DNA of 64,000 bases. Source: Platanthera guangdongensis (Eukaryota > Streptophyta > Magnoliopsida > Asparagales > Orchidaceae). Position 1 is the first letter of the stretch, and every line of letters begins with the position of its first letter. The position numbers and the translations under genes were made by a program. Where the stretch lies: assembly GCA_039583875.1 (NCBI GenBank), contig CM077152.1, positions 20,001,538 to 20,065,537 on the forward strand. The letters are read 5' to 3'. The notes beneath the pieces are model-generated. The model saw only the letters and a program-made list of their open reading frames with translations. It was not told the DNA's origin and made no database searches. Below, piece by piece: positions 32,210-43,476 of the stretch.

Positions 32210-33985
32210 GTGAGGCTACTGCCCTGCCAGCTAGATGAGAGCCTGGTCAGCGGGTCGGCTCGGGATCTATATTCCAACCTATCTCCAACCACCGAGTGAG
32301 CCTACAACCCTGCCAGCTAGATGAGAGCCTGGACAGCGGGCCTGCTCGGGGTCTCCACTCCAAATCATCTCCAACCACCGAGTGAGCCTACAGACCTGCC
32401 AGCTAGATGAGAGCATGGTCAGCGGGTCTGCTCGGGGACTCCTCTCCAAACCATCTCCAACCACCGAGTGAGCCTACAGTCCTGCCAGCTAGATGAGAGC
32501 CTGGTCAGCGGGTCTGCTCTGGGTCTCCACTCCAAACTATCTCAAACCACCGAGTGAGCCTACAACCCTGCCAGCTATATGAGAGCCTGGTCAGCAGGTC
32601 TGCTCGGGGTCTCCTCTCCAAAGCATCTCCAACAACCGAGTGAGCCTACAACCCTGCCAGCTAGATGAGAGCCTGGTCAGCAGGTCTGCTCGGGGTCTCC
32701 ACTCCAAATCATCTCCAACCACCGAGTGAGCCTATAGCCCTGCCAGCTAGATGAGAGCCTGGTCAGCGGGTCTGCTCGGGGTCTCCTCTCCAAACCATCT
32801 CCAACCACCGAGTGAGGCTACAGTCCTGCCAGCTAGATGAGAGCCTGGTTAGCGGGTCTGCTAGGGGTCTCCACTCCAAATCATCTCCAACCACCGAGTG
32901 AGCCTACAGATCTGCCAGCTAGATGAGAGCCTGGTCAGCGGGTCTGCTCGGGGTCTCCTCTCCAAACCATCTCCAACCACCGAGTGAGCCTAGAGCCCTG
33001 CCAGCTAGATGAGAGCCTGGTCAGCGGGTTTGCTTGGGGTCTCCACTCTAAATCATCTCCAACCACCGAGTGAGCCTACAGCCCTGTCGGCTAGATGAGA
33101 GCCTGGTCAGCGGGTCTGCTTGGGGTCTCTCCAAACCATATCCAACCACAGAGTGAGCCTACAGTCCTGCCAGCTAGATGAGAGCCTGGTCAGCGGGTCT
33201 GCTCGGGGTCTCCTCTCCAAACTATCTACAAACACTGAGTGAGCCTACACTCCTGCCAGCTAGATGAGAGCCTGGTCAGCGGATCTGCTCGGGGTCTCCC
33301 CTTCAATCCATCTCCAACAACCGAGTGAGCCTACAGCTCTGCCAGCTAGATGAGAGCATAGTCAGCGGGTCTGCTCGGGGTCTCCTCTCCAAACCATCTC
33401 CAAACATTGAGTGAGCCTACACTCCTGCCAGCTAGATGAGAGCCTGGTCAGCGGGTCTGCTTGGGGTCTCCCCTTCAATCCATCTCCAACCACCGAGTGA
33501 GCCTACAGTACTGCCAGCAAGATGAGAGCCTGATAAGCGGGTCTGCTCGGGGTCTCCACTCCAAATCATCTCCAACCACCGAGTGAGCCTACAATCCTGC
33601 CAGCAATATGAGAGCCTGGTCAGCGGGTCTGCTCGGGGTCTCCTCTCCAAACCATCTCCAACCACCGAGTGAGCCTACAGTCCTGCCAGCTAGATGAGAG
33701 CCTGGTCAGCGGGTCTGCTCGGGGTCCCCCTTCAATCCATCTCCAATCACCGAGTGAGCCTACAGCCCTGCCAGCTAGATGAGAGCCTGGTCAGCGGGTC
33801 TGCTCGGGGTCTCCACTCCAAATCATCTCCAACCACCGAGTGAGCCTACAGCCCTGCCAGCTAGATGAGAGCCTGGTCAGCGGGTCTTCTCGGGGTCTCC
33901 TCTCCAAACCATCTCCAACCACTGAGTGAGCCTACAATGCTGCCAGCTAGATGAGAGTCTGATCAGCGGGTCTGCTCGGGGTCGT
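32210..33985. repeat. 86-bp satellite array 1 inside the Tat element
   Basis: About 20 head-to-tail copies of an 86-bp unit (starts at 32292, 32378, 32464 and so on) around CCGAGTGAGCCTACA, GCCAGCTAGATGAGAGCC and GGTCAGCGGGTCTGCTCGGG. The copies differ by a few percent with rare indels. It ends abruptly at 33985 against LTR sequence. Minus-strand frames over it are artefacts. Confidence 0.95.
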
Positions 33986-33990
33986 GACAA

Positions 33991-34287
33991 GTAAAATCCC
34001 CTTTGGGGGTAGGAAGGTAAAATCATCCTTCCTTTTCTATGGCGAGTGGGGAAATGGCCAGCGGCGAGATGAGCCCTCCTGTTCGTCACGCAGGCCTCCC
34101 GCATTATGGGAGCCATCTCGCCCTCAAGGGCCTGCTCGCGCCCCCAAAGGGCGTCTCGCCTACTGCAGAGAGCCCCCGTCTCGCCTCCTGCGAGTGGACC
34201 ATACGGTCCCACTCGTTTATCCAGTTCCTCTCCCCAGCTTCTCCGGTTCGCTGCTTGAGCCGCCTCCCGCGAGCCCAAGGTTGTACA
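33991..34287 (-). repeat. Truncated internal LTR copy
   Basis: It matches 29213-29509 of the left LTR (about 4% different), ending TTGTACA, but lacks the LTR part containing the promoter. It marks the junction of the internal tandem duplication. Confidence 0.85.
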
Positions 34288-34398
34288 CAATCCCCGCTCT
34301 TTTCGAGGTTGCCCCAAGCTCGGAAAGAAAGTCCAACCGGGGCTCGCGACGTTGGGATTCGTTTATGAGAATCTTTGGCGGGTCCTCCCCCTGGAGTC

Positions 34399-34408
34399 TA
34401 TAAATATG
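34399..34408 (+). promoter_or_regulatory. TATA box of antisense gene 1, copy A'
   Basis: TATAAATATG, same context as 29621. Confidence 0.55.
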
Positions 34409-34468
34409 AGACCCCACCTCATTATGGAGTGCCCCTTTTCTCATTTCCACCTCTCTTCTACCCTCAAC

Positions 34469-35454
34469 ATGTCTCACAACCAGAGTTTCCGTGAGCATCT
34501 CGCGATGGTCCGGAAGCAAAATAAAGTCAATGTGGTTGCCCTGATCCCATCTTTGGTCCGCACCCCCGCTTCAGCACCTTCATAATCTCGCCCAAAGAAG
34601 GCCAAAACCGCCAGCCCTCCACTCTCGGCCGGCGCGACCTCCTCGGCCCCCTCGGCAGCCGATACACTTCCTCCCGCATCTTCCGTGGAGAGACAGGTGA
34701 TTCTTGACTCCTCTCGCCTGTTTTCTTTTATCGTCTCGCTTATCGACCATGCTCTCTCAGGGAAACCTTGCTGACTCTCCCATGACTGCGATTCCTCCTG
34801 ACATCACTGACCAATCTTATCAACGCTCCGACTCGCCTCAGGAATCCTCCCCCTCTATCACGAGGAAAGAAGACCTCTCGCGCCTGGTGGGGAACTCTTG
34901 CATTCCAAGTAAGTAAACTCATTCTGTCATCTCGCTTCACACAGATTCCTATTCCCCTATCAGGTACATTCGAGACCACTGGGCTAGCCTTCTTGCGAGA
35001 CCACCCTTCATTATGATCTTTCACTTTTTTGTTGCGCAGGTATCCAGTTTGACTCGGGTATAGAGGATTCCCCCGCGCCGTCTCCCCTCTCATCTCTTCC
35101 TCGCCCAGATGAGATTGAAGATTACCGGGGTGATCCTATGGACCCTCTGGAGATGAAGCGCCGGACGGCCCGGTTGTTTCGAAAATACACTCACGTCATC
35201 CGCGAGATGGAACGGGAGAAGCAAGCTACCGATCGGCGCATTGACCGGATGGAAACTGAATGCGCTCGCCTCTCTGCCGAGGTCGATGCCGACGCCGTAA
35301 TAGATGAGACAGACCCCCAGGCCATCATAAGCGAGACTGGCCAACATCTCCGTCTCGCGCGCCGCGGTCTAGACGTCGTCCACGCCTTCTATCTACCTGG
35401 TCGCCCTTCATGCGCGGGATCTCGCGGTGGTCGTTGGAAGAGGCACAAGAATTG
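34469..35454 (+). pseudogene. Antisense gene 1, copy A': early stop
   Basis: Same exon layout as 29691-30676 and about 3% different, but a TCA-to-TAA change ends exon 1 at 34583-34585, after about 38 codons. The downstream exons are still open and end WKRHKN at 35454. It would produce only a short peptide. Confidence 0.65.
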
Positions 35455-35812
35455 AGGGGTCCTGGATTCGTCTCGCCTGTTTAATGCTTCCTTGTACCTT
35501 TGTTAAGTATCGATTGGCCACCCGCCTTTTTAATTATTAATTTGTTATTTAGGTCCCCTTGGACAAGATGTCCGCTTCGTGCGGAACGAAATAATTTATT
35601 ATGATATTTTTGTCAACTTCTTTCATGCTGGATTCTCATTATTGCTGTGTTTAATTAATCTACTCCTTTATTTTATTTTTGGCTCATCGGAAAAGCCGCC
35701 GCGGTGTTTCGCGCCTCGGGGTTAGGAGAGAGAGAGAAGATGAAACGTCGGGTTGCCCCTTCGGCTTCCTCATTCTTATTTTCCCGCCCATTTTCTCCCC
35801 TCTCTCCATCTG

Positions 35813-35820
35813 CTATAAAT
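35813..35820 (+). promoter_or_regulatory. TATA box of antisense gene 2, copy A'
   Basis: TATAAATA followed by CCCCCTCC, as in copy A. Confidence 0.5.
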
Positions 35821-35979
35821 ACCCCCTCCCCCGGATCCAGAAGCTCGACACCTGCGCCATCGTTTCCTGCTGCTGCCGAGATCCAGGGTTCTCGCCTGCT
35901 CCTCCTCACCTACCTCTTCTCGCGTCCCGCTTCCACCTCTCTTTTCCAATCCTCCTCTATTTCTGTCGTCTCGCTCGCT

Positions 35980-37293
35980 ATAGGAAAGAAGAGAGCAGAA
36001 GAAGGCAAGAGCCGCAGCCGCTGCGGAAGGAGATTTACGGACCACGACTTCCCTCCCGGCAGAATCTCCGAAGAGGATTACAACCGCTTCGCCAGCGAGT
36101 TCCTGGCTGAGGGTTATGAGTCTCGCCCGCCAAAGGTCGGCGAGGCGATTAACACCTTCTACTCCAGCGAACTCGCCTTCCCCGTCTCGCACTTCGAGGC
36201 GGGGCTAACACTCCCCCTCTGGGCAGAGGTAAAACAGGCTTTGAAATACTTCGCCGTTGTCCCCGCACAGTTCAACACAAACGCCGTCTCGATGTTGGTC
36301 GCTTTCGCCAGCTACCTGCGCCGCGAGCGCATCGAGTTCAGTCTGACTGTCATCCGCAAGTTGTTCATCTACCACGCGAAAGACGATGGCGGATCCTATT
36401 TCACAGGCCAGGGTCTCAAGGTGTGCGAGACGCCTAATAAGAACCACCATTGGCTCACCCGCTTCGTTTTCATTCGCGGGAACTTGGGAGGCGTCCCACT
36501 CGCTCCGGTCTCGCCGAAGGTAGTTGACCTTCGGTACTTTTGTGGGAGAAGGACTCCAACCGCGTGTCGGTGTCCACTTTCCTCCCCTCCTGGAAGGAGC
36601 AAGACCCACCCACCAGCCATGCCTTCTCCCTCGGGTACGGGCTTTATGGTGGTCTTGGGACTGAGCCCTTCGACAACGAGCCGTCGCGAGACCTCGTTTT
36701 GAAGACTGCTCACGCCCAGTTTCGCTCCATGGAGCTCTCGCATCGCATCTCACGTCGCCTGGTCTTCAATAACAAGAAGTGGAAAGAGGTCGAGACCAGC
36801 CTTGCTGCGGAACGCGAGAAGTCAAATGACCTCGAGAAGCGGCTGGCAGTCGCCAACAACCTTCTCGCCCGAAGCTAGGGCGGCGTGGTAAGCTTTTTAA
36901 CCGCCACTCGACAGTTTCACTTGCCAACTCTGCATGAACTTTTGTTGGCTGATAGCATTCTCGCAGGATGCTGAGACGGCCGATCGAATGCGCTCGCGCA
37001 TTGCGGCTTTGGAGGGGGAGAACAAGAAATTGAAAGCTGAGAACGCCCGCCTCCTGGACAGCACCGTGCTCCACCCAGATCCGTTCCAAGCTCCACCGCC
37101 AACTCATTACTCCCTGGACGAGGTCGACGCCATCTGCCGAGACGCCAACATCAAGACGGCCGAGCTCGTCCTGAAGATGATGAAGGAGCTGGGGGTGGTC
37201 AGGGATGATGCCGAGACGGTCACCGTCCGCGACTTGGTCCCCCAGCTGTATGGCGAGACGGATGACAGCTCTGCCTCTAGTGACGAGGAGTGA
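35980..37293 (+). pseudogene. Antisense gene 2, copy A': start lost, small inversion, 3' exons kept
   Basis: The start codon of copy A (ATG at 31199) is ATA here (near 35980). The Transposase_28-like part follows to about 36505. Then GGTCTCGCCGAAGGTAGTTG is the reverse complement of copy A sequence near 31814-31840, a local inversion that breaks the gene. Beyond it an exon encodes a helix (EVETSLAAEREKSNDLEKR, to 36878). After acceptor CATTCTCGCAG the last exon 36967-37293 encodes DAETADRMRSRIAALEGEN..., a second coiled coil, and an acidic end GETDDSSASSDEE. This copy shows what the complete protein's C-terminus looks like. Confidence 0.65.
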
Positions 37294-37799
37294 AAGGATG
37301 TTAATGTGTCTTGGGACCTTCTCCCCCCCTCTTTTTTTGTCTCATGTACTTGTAAATTTTTCTGATAGTGGGATGTTTCTTCTTTCTGTCATGAACAAAG
37401 AGAACTTTATTATAACTTTTCGCTCTCTTTATTTCATCGCGCTTTATCCATTGCTGTCTCGTATGAAAGTTAACTTCGAGCGCTGGCCGTTGGCCTTCTC
37501 CTCACCCTTGCCGAGCGTGAGATAGTTTGCCCTTTTACTCTCGTCTCGCCGTGAGATGCACCCTGCGCGAGTAGAGCCTAGAAACCAAACTGCTCCTTAC
37601 GATAAATCCCCCCTTTTATGCGAGACCTGTGCCTTTGATAGTGAATACCCGCTCGCTGTGGGCGAGACCCCCCTCGCCGAGCGCTAGTCTGACATGCTCA
37701 TCCTCTCTTGTATTGCCTCAAATCCTTCATTTTCATAGGAATCTCCCACCAATTCTCTGATAAATATAGACACCTTTCTTTGCGAGCTCTTACCACTTG

Positions 37800-39165
37800 A
37801 CTTGCCTCCGAATGAGCCTACTACCCTGCCAGCTAGATGAGAGTCTGCTCAGCGGGTCGGCTCGAGATCTCCACTCCAAATCATCTCCAACCACCGAGTG
37901 AGCCTACAACCCTGCCAGCTAGATGAGAGCCTGGTCAGCGGGTCTGCTCGGGGTCTCCACTCCAAATCATCTCCAACCACCGAGTGAGCCTATAGCCCTG
38001 CCAGCTAGATGAGAGTCTGGTCAGCGGGTCTGCTTGGGGTCTCCTCTCCAAACCATCTCCAACCACCGAGTGAGCCTACAGTCCTGCCAGCTAGATGAGA
38101 GCCTGGTCAGCGGGTATGCTCGGGGTTTTCACTCCAAATCATCTCCAACCACCGAGTGAGCCGACAACCCTGCCAGCTAGATGAGAGCATGGTCAGCAGG
38201 TCTGCTCGGGGTCTCCTCTCCAAATCATCTCCAACCACCAAGTGAGCCTACAGCCCTGCCGGCTAGATGAGAGCCTGGTCAGCGGGTCTGCTCGGGGTCT
38301 CCTCTCCAAACCATATCCAACCACCGAGTGAGCCTACAGTCCTGCCAGCTAGATGAGAGCCTGGTCAGCGGTTCTGCTCAGGGTCTCCTCTCCAAACCAT
38401 CTCCAAACACTGAGTGAGCCTACACTCTTGCCAGCTAGATGAGAGCTTGGTCAGCAGGTCTTCTCGGGGTCTCCCCTTCAATCCATCTCCAACCACCGAG
38501 TGAGCCTACAGCCCTGCCAGCTAGATGAGAGCCTGGTGAGCGGGTCTGTTCGGGGTCTCCTCTCCAAACCATCTCCAAACACTGAGTGAGCTTACACTCC
38601 TGCCAGCTAGATGAGAGCCTGGTCAGCGGGTCTGCTCGGGGTCTCCCCTTCAATCCATCTACAACCACCGAGTGAGCCTACAGTCCTGCCAGCAAGATGA
38701 GAGCTTGGTCAGCGGGTCTGTTCGGGGTCTCCTCTCCAAACCATCTCCAACCACCGAGTGAGCATACAGTCCTGCCAGCAAGATGAGAGCCTGGTCGGCG
38801 GGTCTGCTCGGGGTCCCCCCTTCAATCCATCTCCAACCACCGTGTGAGCCTACAACCCTGTCAGCTAGATGAGAGCCCGATCAGCGGGTCTGCTCGGGGT
38901 CTCCACTCCAAATCATCTCCAACCACTGAGTGAGCCTACAGTCCTGCCAGCTAGATGAGAGCCTGGTCAGCGGGTCTGCTCGGGATCCCCCCTTCAATCC
39001 ATCTCCAACCACCGAGTGAGCCTACAACCCTGCCAGCTAGATGAGAGCCTGGTCAGCGGGTCTGCTCGGGATCTCCACTCCAAATCATCTCCAACCACCG
39101 AGTGAGCCTACAGTCCTGCCAGCTAGATGAGAGCCTGGTCAGCGAGTCTGCTCGGGATCTCCATG
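37800..39165. repeat. 86-bp satellite array 2 inside the Tat element
   Basis: About 16 copies of the same 86-bp unit as 32210-33985, starting after the same lead-in (CACCTTTCTT..GCGAGCTCTTACCACTTGAC). It lies directly downstream of the integrase gene in the element's own direction. Confidence 0.95.
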
Positions 39166-39278
39166 CACCCACTTCACTCTTAATGCCATGAAAAAGTACA
39201 TCTGCGGTTTCATCATATCAGAAGGCCATATCAAAATTGCACGCATTGAACGAAGAAAAATGTGGTGAACAAAAGGTG

Positions 39279-40916
39279 TTATGGATAAAATTTCTTTAAG
39301 TTATCGCCTCTTCGGGCACGATCGAGGGGTACCCCGTCCACATCCGGGAGGTGGTACCCTCCCGACTTCAAGACCTCTTTTACTACAAAGGGACCTTCCC
39401 AGTTGGGATGGAGCTTTCCTACTGATGCCCCTCTGCCTGCTGCGTCCACCTTCTTGAGGACCAGGTCACCCTTCTGGAACTGCTTGATCCTTATATGCCT
39501 ATCAAAGTACTTCGCCATCCGGCGCTTGACTTCCTCCTGCCGGATCAGAGCCAAGTCCCGGAGTTCTTCCACGAGATCAAGAGAGAGTTTTTGTTCTTTC
39601 TCGTTCTCCGTCATCCATCCTTCGTCTTCTTCCCTTGCAACGACCACTCTTGGGGATGTGACCTCGAATTCTATTGGAATAACGACCTTCGAGCCATGAG
39701 AGAGCTTAAATGGGGTCTCTCCCGTGGCGGTGTTTGGTGTGATCCTCAAGGTCCAGAGAACTGAAGGGAGCTGTTCCACCCAGCTGCCCCTTAGGTTCTC
39801 CACTTTCTTCTTTAAAAGATTGACGATGATTTTATTTGCTGCTTCCACCTGTCCATTACTCCGTGGATGATGAACCGAGTCAAAACAGAGAACTATGCCC
39901 AGACGGATGCAGAAATCCACGAATTTCTTACTAGCAAATTGTGCTCCGTTATCAGTCACAATGACCAGCGGTAGCCCATGCCTGCAGATGATCTCTCTCC
40001 ATACGAAATTTTTGACCACCTGCGATGTCACCTTAGCCAACGCCTTCACCTCCAGCCATTTTGAAAAGTAATCCACTATGACCAACAAAAACTTCCTCTG
40101 ACCACTAGCCTGGGGAAAAGGACCCACCAGGTCTAGTCCCCATATTGCGAAGGGCCAAGGAGTCGTGATTGTTCGTAGCCTTTGGGCGGGAAGGAGTTGG
40201 AGGGGGGCGAATTCCTGACACTTTTGACATCTTTTGGCAAATTCTTCTGCATCCTTCCTGAGGGTAGGCCAGAAGTACCCTTGCCTCAACACTCTCCCCT
40301 CTAAAGTCCGGCTTCCTGAGTGACTCTCACATTCCCCTGAATGGATCTCTTCCAGGACTCTCGGAACCTCCTCCTCAGATACGCATCGAGCCAGCAGACC
40401 CGACAACGTCTTGCGGTATAGTGCCCCATCTTTCAACAGGTAGTACGCTGATTTGTACCTGACGCGCTTCTTATCGAGATCGCTCTCAGGAAGTTGTCCC
40501 GAGGTCAAGAAAGTGATGAAGGGGTCCATCCAGGACCCTTGCTGGTTTATCTCCATGAGTTCTCCCTCTTCTATGGACGGCCTGAAAAACTCTGTCATCG
40601 TTCCTCCGACTCGAGGGCCATATTTGGCGAGTTGGTCAGCCTGAGTGCTTTTATCCCTCGGGACGTGCTGAATCGAAAAACTGCGGAATTGCCCGATAAT
40701 GTCTTTGACCTTCCCTAGGTACAGCTGGAGGGTGGGTTCCCTTGCTTCGAACTCCCCTTTGATCTGGCCTGCAACCAGCATAGAGTCCGTGGAGACCCTA
40801 ATGTCTTGTATACCCAGCTCCCGAGCTAACCTGAGCCCTGCTATGATCGCCTCATATTCTGCTTGGTTGTTGGTGATTATAAAGTGAATTTTCAAACCTT
40901 GCTCAATTCTGGTCCC
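39279..40916 (-). pseudogene. Tat second RNase H (C-terminal part) and integrase
   Basis: The frame begins with ITNNQAEYEAIIAGLRLARE and STDSMLVAGQIKGEFEARE, typical of an archaeal/plant-type RNase H, then DKSTQADQLAK. The integrase follows: a zinc-binding region ending CQKCQEF, the catalytic Asp in WGLDLVGPF, TDNGAQFAS, and the Glu in SNGQVEAANK, then a C-terminal domain ending NLKKFYP. It is uninterrupted for 538 residues, but an in-frame TAG at 40917-40919 cuts it from the first half of this RNase H (VDGASGKNSFGGG). The integrase itself looks intact. Confidence 0.85.
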
Positions 40917-41560
40917 CTATGTACTTACCAAGATCATTCCTCCTCCAAAGGAATTTTTTCCTGACGCTCCATCTACCAGCATCTTCCAAGCCGCTTGAGG
41001 GGGTGCTTCGGCCTCTTGGATCTCAACCACGTAATCCGCTAGGAAATTGGCCATCACTTGTGCCTTGATGGCAAGCCGAGGAGTAAAAGGGAGGTCGAAT
41101 TCACTGAGCTCTATTGACCATTTGGCCAATCTCCCAGAGTGCTCCACCCTCTCCAAGATGCGACGGAGGCGGTGATCCGTCACCACCTGAATCGAATGGG
41201 CCTGAAAATACGGCCTCAGCTTCGTGGCCGATATGATGAGGGCAAATGCTAGCTTTTCGAGGATGGGGTACCCGAGTTCCGCCTTCTTTAGGACCCTGCT
41301 CACGTAATAGATCAGAAATTGCTTTTTTCCTTCCCCTCGTACTAGAACCGAACTCACGGTCCCAGTCCCCACCCCTAGGTATAAGAACAAGACCTCCCCT
41401 TCCCTCGGCCCCTGTAGTAGAGGCGCCCAGGTGAGCTGCTGCTTTAGAGCCTGAAAAGCCCCCGCGCACTCTGGGGTCCATTCGAACTTCTTACCCCACC
41501 TTAACGTCCAGAAGAAAAGTGAGCATTTTTCTCCGGCTCGGGAGATGAACCTGCTTAGTC
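40917..41560 (-). pseudogene. Tat retroviral-type RNase H and start of second RNase H
   Basis: Contains LYLGVGTGTVSSVLVR, YYVSRVLKKAELGYPILEKL and VVTDHRLRRIL, the usual gypsy RNase H, followed by VDGASGKNSFGGGMIL, the start of the archaeal-type RNase H. It ends at TAG 40917-40919. A frameshift near 41560 separates it from the reverse transcriptase. Confidence 0.8.
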
Positions 41561-42690
41561 CGGCCAGCTTGTCGTGAGACGTTGAACTTCCTTGGTATTC
41601 CTGGGAGATTCCAGCTCTAAAATTGCCTTAACCTTATCGGGATTAGGCTCTACTCCGGATGGGGTAAGGAAATGTCCTAGGAACTTTCCCATACTGGCTC
41701 CAAAAACGCATTTCAGGGGGCTGAGTCTCATTTTATATTTTCTTAAGGTTCCAAAGGTTTCCTTAAGATCCAAGACATGAGATCTGAGGTCCCGACTTTT
41801 GATCATCAGGTCATCCACATAAAACTCAAGGTTCCGCCCCTTCTGCTCTCGGAAGATCCGATCCATCATCCTTTGATAAGTTGCCCCCGTATTTTTTAAC
41901 CCAAAGGGCATCATGTTAAAACAGAAACATCCATCCTCTGTGACAAAGGTGACGTCCTTGACGTCCGGAGGGTGCATGCGTATTTGGTGATATCCTGAAA
42001 ACGCGTCTAGAAAACTCATTAGTGAGAAACCGACGGCTGAATCAACCAGCGCGTCGATTCGAGGAAGAGGGTAACAATCCTTAGGGCACGCTTTATTTAA
42101 TAGAGAGAAATCTACACACATTCTCCACTTACCCTCCCCATTTTTAACCATTACAACATTGCTCACCCACCCCGGATACTTACAGGCAGACACAAACCCT
42201 GCCTTAAGCAGTTTTTCTACCTCCTCTCTAATGGGTCCGACCACCTTGGAGGCGATGACCCTCTTCTTCTGTTGCACTGGGCGAGTGTTTGGGTTGAGGT
42301 TGAGACGGTGGCAGGCCACGTCCGCATTGACCCCCGACATGTCAGTCGCGCTCCAAGCGAAGACGTCAATATTCCTCTGCACGCATGCCCTGATCTCCTC
42401 CTGGTCTTCTGGGCTGAGCTCGCCGCTGACCTTTATCTTCTCTCTTCTTCCTTCTCTAGTGAGGATCTCCATCTCTAGTACCTCCACAGCCGTCTTCAGC
42501 CTTGACGGCTCCTCTTCTTTCTCCTGTTCTCCCAGCACATCCTGTTCTCTGGCTTCCTGGCTCGCTGCGTCGACCTCGTGCTCCATAACAGTCACCATCA
42601 TTTCTTCCCCAAGCTTCTCCATCTCCAGCTCGCCAGTGCTCCCTCCTTCCAGTAGTGTAATTCTTCTTTTTTCCAGCCGGGCCTCCCTAC
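41561..42690 (-). pseudogene. Tat reverse transcriptase
   Basis: Contains PGWVSNVVMVKNGEGKWRMC, VDFSLLNKACPKDCYPLPRI, LDAFSGYHQIRMHP and FYVDDLMIKS with both catalytic Asp of YVDD. It ends in a shifted frame after KEVQRLT. An upstream linker rich in Glu joins it to the protease. Confidence 0.85.
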
Positions 42691-43461
42691 CATCACCACT
42701 TCTCCCTCTCCTCCAACCTCTTTTTCTTTCTCCTCTTCTGCTTCGCCACCGAACTCCTGCTGCCATTGTTCCATCCTCTTCTCCATCTCCTCGACCTCTC
42801 CCTGCCATGAGATGGTGTTTACCGCCGTCACGTAGCATTCCCTGGCCGCCTTCGGGTCTCCCCGTACTCTGATTTGAGTACCTCCTGCATTGAGCTTCAG
42901 GCACTGGTGTAAAGAGGATGACACACATCTGAAAGCACCGATCAAGGGGTGCCCAAAAATGGCGTTGTAACTGCTGGAGGCATCCACTATGACGAAATGG
43001 AAGTTCCTGGATAGTCCCCCCAGGGTTACCTGGAGTCCCACTCCCCCCTCGACCTCCCTCCTCTCTCCTGAGAATCCAACCAACGATCCATCTGCTGCCA
43101 GCACCCTCCGGGCCTCCACCCTCATCTCGTTAAATGCCTTTTTGAAAATAACATTCACTGAGCTCCCATTGTTAACCAAGATCCGCAATACCGTGAAGTT
43201 CTCAATGGCGGTCCGGATCACCAGTGCGTCACAAAAGGGGTCTTCATGGTCTGGCATGTCCTTTCTCGAAAAGGTGATCTTCTCATCCGGTGGAGGGGAT
43301 TGTGATGTCGAAGCTACGCTCCGACGGTACATGGTATGAAGGCTTGCCTTTCGGGCAGCCTCGATCCCCACCCCCCCATGGATTACTCCAATTCCCCCTC
43401 GGTCCCCTACGTCCGCTCGATCCACACATCGATCTTCCTCTCCGGTCCCGGTCACCTCCAC
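42691..43461 (-). pseudogene. Tat aspartic protease with catalytic Asp changed to Asn
   Basis: A retroviral-type protease fold is recognisable from LRILVNNGSSVNVIFKKAF and FHFVIVDASSSYNAIFGHPL. In the family the first motif is V-D-x-G-S-S; here the codon at 43171-43173 reads AAC (Asn) instead of GAC. The frame shifts into the reverse-transcriptase frame near 42690. Without the catalytic Asp the protease should be inactive. Confidence 0.75.
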
Positions 43462-43476
43462 TATCCGTATCGGCCT

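Noticed and set aside
32279..33665. Minus-strand frames with repeated MVGDGLERSPRADPLT
   Set aside because: Translation of the 86-bp satellite; no independent gene evidence.
32210..39165. CRISPR-like array
   Set aside because: Units are contiguous 86-bp tandem repeats without unique spacers, in a plant retrotransposon.
42159..42872. Plus-strand 237-codon Ser/Pro-rich frame
   Set aside because: It is the antisense shadow of the Tat protease/reverse-transcriptase region, with no start context, introns or TATA box as seen for the 3' antisense genes.
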